Source of the DNA: Branchiostoma floridae
Lineage: Eukaryota > Chordata > Leptocardii > Amphioxiformes > Branchiostomatidae
Reading direction: 5' to 3'
NCBI RefSeq assembly: GCF_000003815.2
Contig: NC_049984.1
Location: 18,688,194 to 18,752,193, forward strand
Length of the DNA: 64,000 nucleotides
Shown here: one piece after another, positions 62,301 to 64,000 of the stretch
How the letters are laid out: each line of letters starts with the position of its first letter
Numbering within the stretch: position 1 is the stretch's first letter
The notes under the pieces: model-generated
Databases searched by the model: none
What the model was told of the DNA's origin: nothing
The model's input: only the letters and a program-made list of their open reading frames with translations
Made by a program: the position numbers and the translations under genes

Positions 62301-63279
62301 GTGCCAAAAGCTCCACCTGAAGAGGCAAATGCAAACATCGAAGCTCAGCGGACACCAGATCGCCAGCGTCCCACAGAAACCCAGCAGCAAGTCAACGAGC
62401 CCGGTGCTGATGGGTATCAGCCAGTGTATGACAAGAAGCGGTGTCTGTACATCTTCAGCAGGGAAGATATTGAGAAGATGACCAATAATTTCACATCACC
62501 AAAGATAGCAGATGGGGCATTTGGACCAGTCTATTATCTAGGTAATAAATACCATACGGATATAGATAACTGTGCAATTTGCAGGTTGATGAAACTTTTT
62601 ACCACTAGTAATACAACTTGACAGTACAGTCCATTTTAAACTACGGCGTTGGAGTTCAATCTTAACTCCCCAAAATCTAAAGTGGTCAGCAGTGACGGAG
62701 ACTTTGTTTTTTTACTTGATGTTTATTACCTTGATGTGAGCCAGGTGTGCTGATATAGAGAACTGCTGCATGATTGTGAGCCTGGGACATGACATTTTGT
62801 CAGTGATGATTTCTTAATTCTATTGGTATTATGTCGCATTTTCCTACAGAGAAGTTTCCTTATGAAGGTCCCCTGAAAGGTCGACAAATGGCTGTGAAGG
62901 TGAACAATTCAGATGAGCAAGGAAGGAAGGAGTTCATGCAGGTAAGCTGCAAACACATAACATTTACCCTATATGTCACACTTAGGCCTGTTTGCAAACA
63001 TGGTTTTATGTTTTAAACTTAGTACATCTTAGGTTTGGCATGCACACTGTAAGTTTCAATGCACAAAGGGACTTCTTTTTCACTTTATAAAACAGTGAGG
63101 CTTATGAAGCAAAACTTTGTAATTTCTACATTGTACCACATTACAAGGTCAGGCAATTTATTATCTTGCATTTTATGGTTGCATTTCAAGGATAAATTGG
63201 ATAATTTTCAGGAGCTGGCAATGGCTGGATCCGGACATCCCCATCTCCTGCCTCTGTTTGGGATATGTGAAGATGAGAG
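59309..63279 (+). CDS. Death domain, RHIM-like motif, UBA-like, IRAK-like kinase (5' part)
   Basis: Exons: 59309-59506 (exon from 59301), 60401-60479, 60603-60746, 61200-61329, 61481-61581, 61972-62541, 62850-62941, 63212-63279; all GT-AG with matching phases, about 460 residues seen. Residues 1-90: Death domain (LSDVSLRRLAGELGNEWRSL, LGLSKAQVDQ). Residues 121-133: VIIQAGNNAKINV, RHIM-like. Residues 185-222: IRQLKQMGFS to STGLRTTEDIVETFVE, like the UBA of cIAP/XIAP. Residues 225-370: Pro/Ser/Thr/Gln-rich linker. From about 377: FSREDIEKMTNNF, the glycine loop DGAFGPVY (about 399-405), AVK with the ATP lysine near 424, and QELAMAGSGHPHLLPLFGIC with the helix-C Glu near 439. The N-lobe resembles IRAK/Pelle. 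The catalytic loop and DFG lie beyond the window. Likely an immune or death signalling kinase. ATG 59309 is preceded by GCC, a fair Kozak; an in-frame ATG at 59291 falls in the intron. Confidence 0.82.
59881..60060. mobile_element. MITE with TACTGTAATTCAC termini, truncated copy 2
   Basis: TACTGTAATTCACTTTGTCT at left, then ACTTTCACGGTCTGAGAAAA; matches 5739-5950 but lacks a clear right end. It lies in the first coding intron of the kinase gene. Confidence 0.6.
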
Positions 63280-63728
63280 GTAGGTGTCTTTCTCATTATT
63301 ATGGTTTTATTTGCAATATCAATTGAGGATGTCACCAACTTATTGACACAGATAGTTGTTAACCAAAAAAGTCATTGACGTTAGCCATGATAATACAAAT
63401 GTAACCTTAAGTCTTCCCTTATTTAACCCATACCCTAAGCATACCTTAACCATAGTAATGATAATAAAAGTTATGCTTAGTCACTAATAGAAGATAATGG
63501 ACGCAATCTGAAACTCTACTACTAGTAGTGAGAATTTATCCAGTTGGCAGATCAATTTTGTATTAATGCAAAACAATGTTTTACAGTAATGTTTCTTGGG
63601 AAAAAATACCTTCTACATCATATTGAACTTTGGCTTTATTGACTTCTTGCTCATTTCTCCTCTTCTTTTTTCCCTTGAAGAAACCTGAAAGGTAACAGTA
63701 CCAGGTGTTTTCTAAATGTTGTGAACTA
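63280..63728 (+). other. Intron of the kinase gene after the last visible exon
   Basis: Begins with donor GAG|GTAGGTG and holds no recognised feature. An 11-base stretch at 63681-63691 between AG and GT could be read as a micro-exon, but nothing supports it. Confidence 0.4.
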
Positions 63729-64000
63729 CAGTCAAACCTGTATTAGCGGCCACCTCTACATAGCAGCCACATGGCCTTTGCGTCCACTTGGCCTTTGCGT
63801 CCACATTTTTCCCAATGACCTAATCATTAAGAAATAATCTATAGCAGCCACCTGTCCAACATGGCCACGGCCACACGATTTCCGGTCCCACAGATCCAAA
63901 AACACTGCCTATTGCGAACATACAACAGCTGTATGTCACCCTGCGCCGAGTTTAAAATCGTAGTTTGCAGGAATTTGGAGTTCCCGACAGGGTCATTTTG
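63729..64000. mobile_element. MITE with ACAGTCAAACCTGT terminus, running to the window edge
   Basis: Starts ACAGTCAAACCTGTATTAGC with GGCCACCTC and AGCAGCCACCTGTCC. The right end is not within the window or is lost. It lies in an intron of the kinase gene. Confidence 0.55.

Noticed and set aside
63681-63691. Micro-exon of the kinase gene
   Set aside because: Eleven bases between AG and GT can occur by chance, and the encoded residues do not match the kinase continuation.

Overview
This is a 64 kb stretch of animal genomic DNA, most likely from a lancelet (Branchiostoma). The basis is deuterostome-grade intron-rich genes for KIFC3, an Ajuba/LIMD1/WTIP LIM protein and DNAJA2, an IRAK-like gene of amphioxus-style multidomain make-up, and very dense MITEs, foldback elements and tRNA-derived SINEs. 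The genus is an inference from memory of such genomes. A run of exactly 100 N (55493-55592) shows it is an assembled scaffold. Gene models were built by hand from reading frames, GT-AG sites, phase matching and family similarity; no search was run.

Layout. (1) About 50-16195, minus strand: a C-terminal-motor kinesin-14 of the KIFC3 type, 19 internally consistent exons plus a less certain tail exon. (2) 16550-20100: transposon-rich intergenic DNA, including a 1.26 kb foldback element. (3) 20661-38290, plus strand, head to head with KIFC3: an Ajuba/LIMD1/WTIP-family protein of 701 aa, with one large proline/serine-rich first exon, a 7.9 kb first intron holding a 2.1 kb foldback element with a 21/42-bp satellite, and seven short exons encoding three LIM domains. 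(4) 40043-49215, plus strand: DNAJA2, ten coding exons, 410 aa, a GC-AG first intron and a C-terminal CAHQ prenylation box. (5) 45904-56309: a 5.6 kb tandem duplication that repeats the last DNAJA2 exon, its 3' UTR and downstream DNA almost perfectly; it holds a hairpin filled with purine-rich low-complexity sequence, and the second copy has the 100-N gap at that place. (6) 57450-end, plus strand: the 5' part of a signalling gene with a Death domain, a RHIM-like IQAG motif, an IAP-type UBA-like domain, a Pro/Ser/Thr-rich linker and the N-lobe of an IRAK/Pelle-like kinase. The kinase C-lobe lies beyond the window.

The genes are not an operon and share no obvious pathway. KIFC3 is a microtubule motor linked to adherens junctions, Ajuba-type LIM proteins act at junctions and in Hippo signalling, DNAJA2 is an Hsp70 co-chaperone, and the last gene looks like an innate-immune or cell-death adaptor kinase. 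That gene is the best candidate for an undescribed system, because the combination of Death, RHIM-like, IAP-type UBA and IRAK-like kinase is not one I know from vertebrates.
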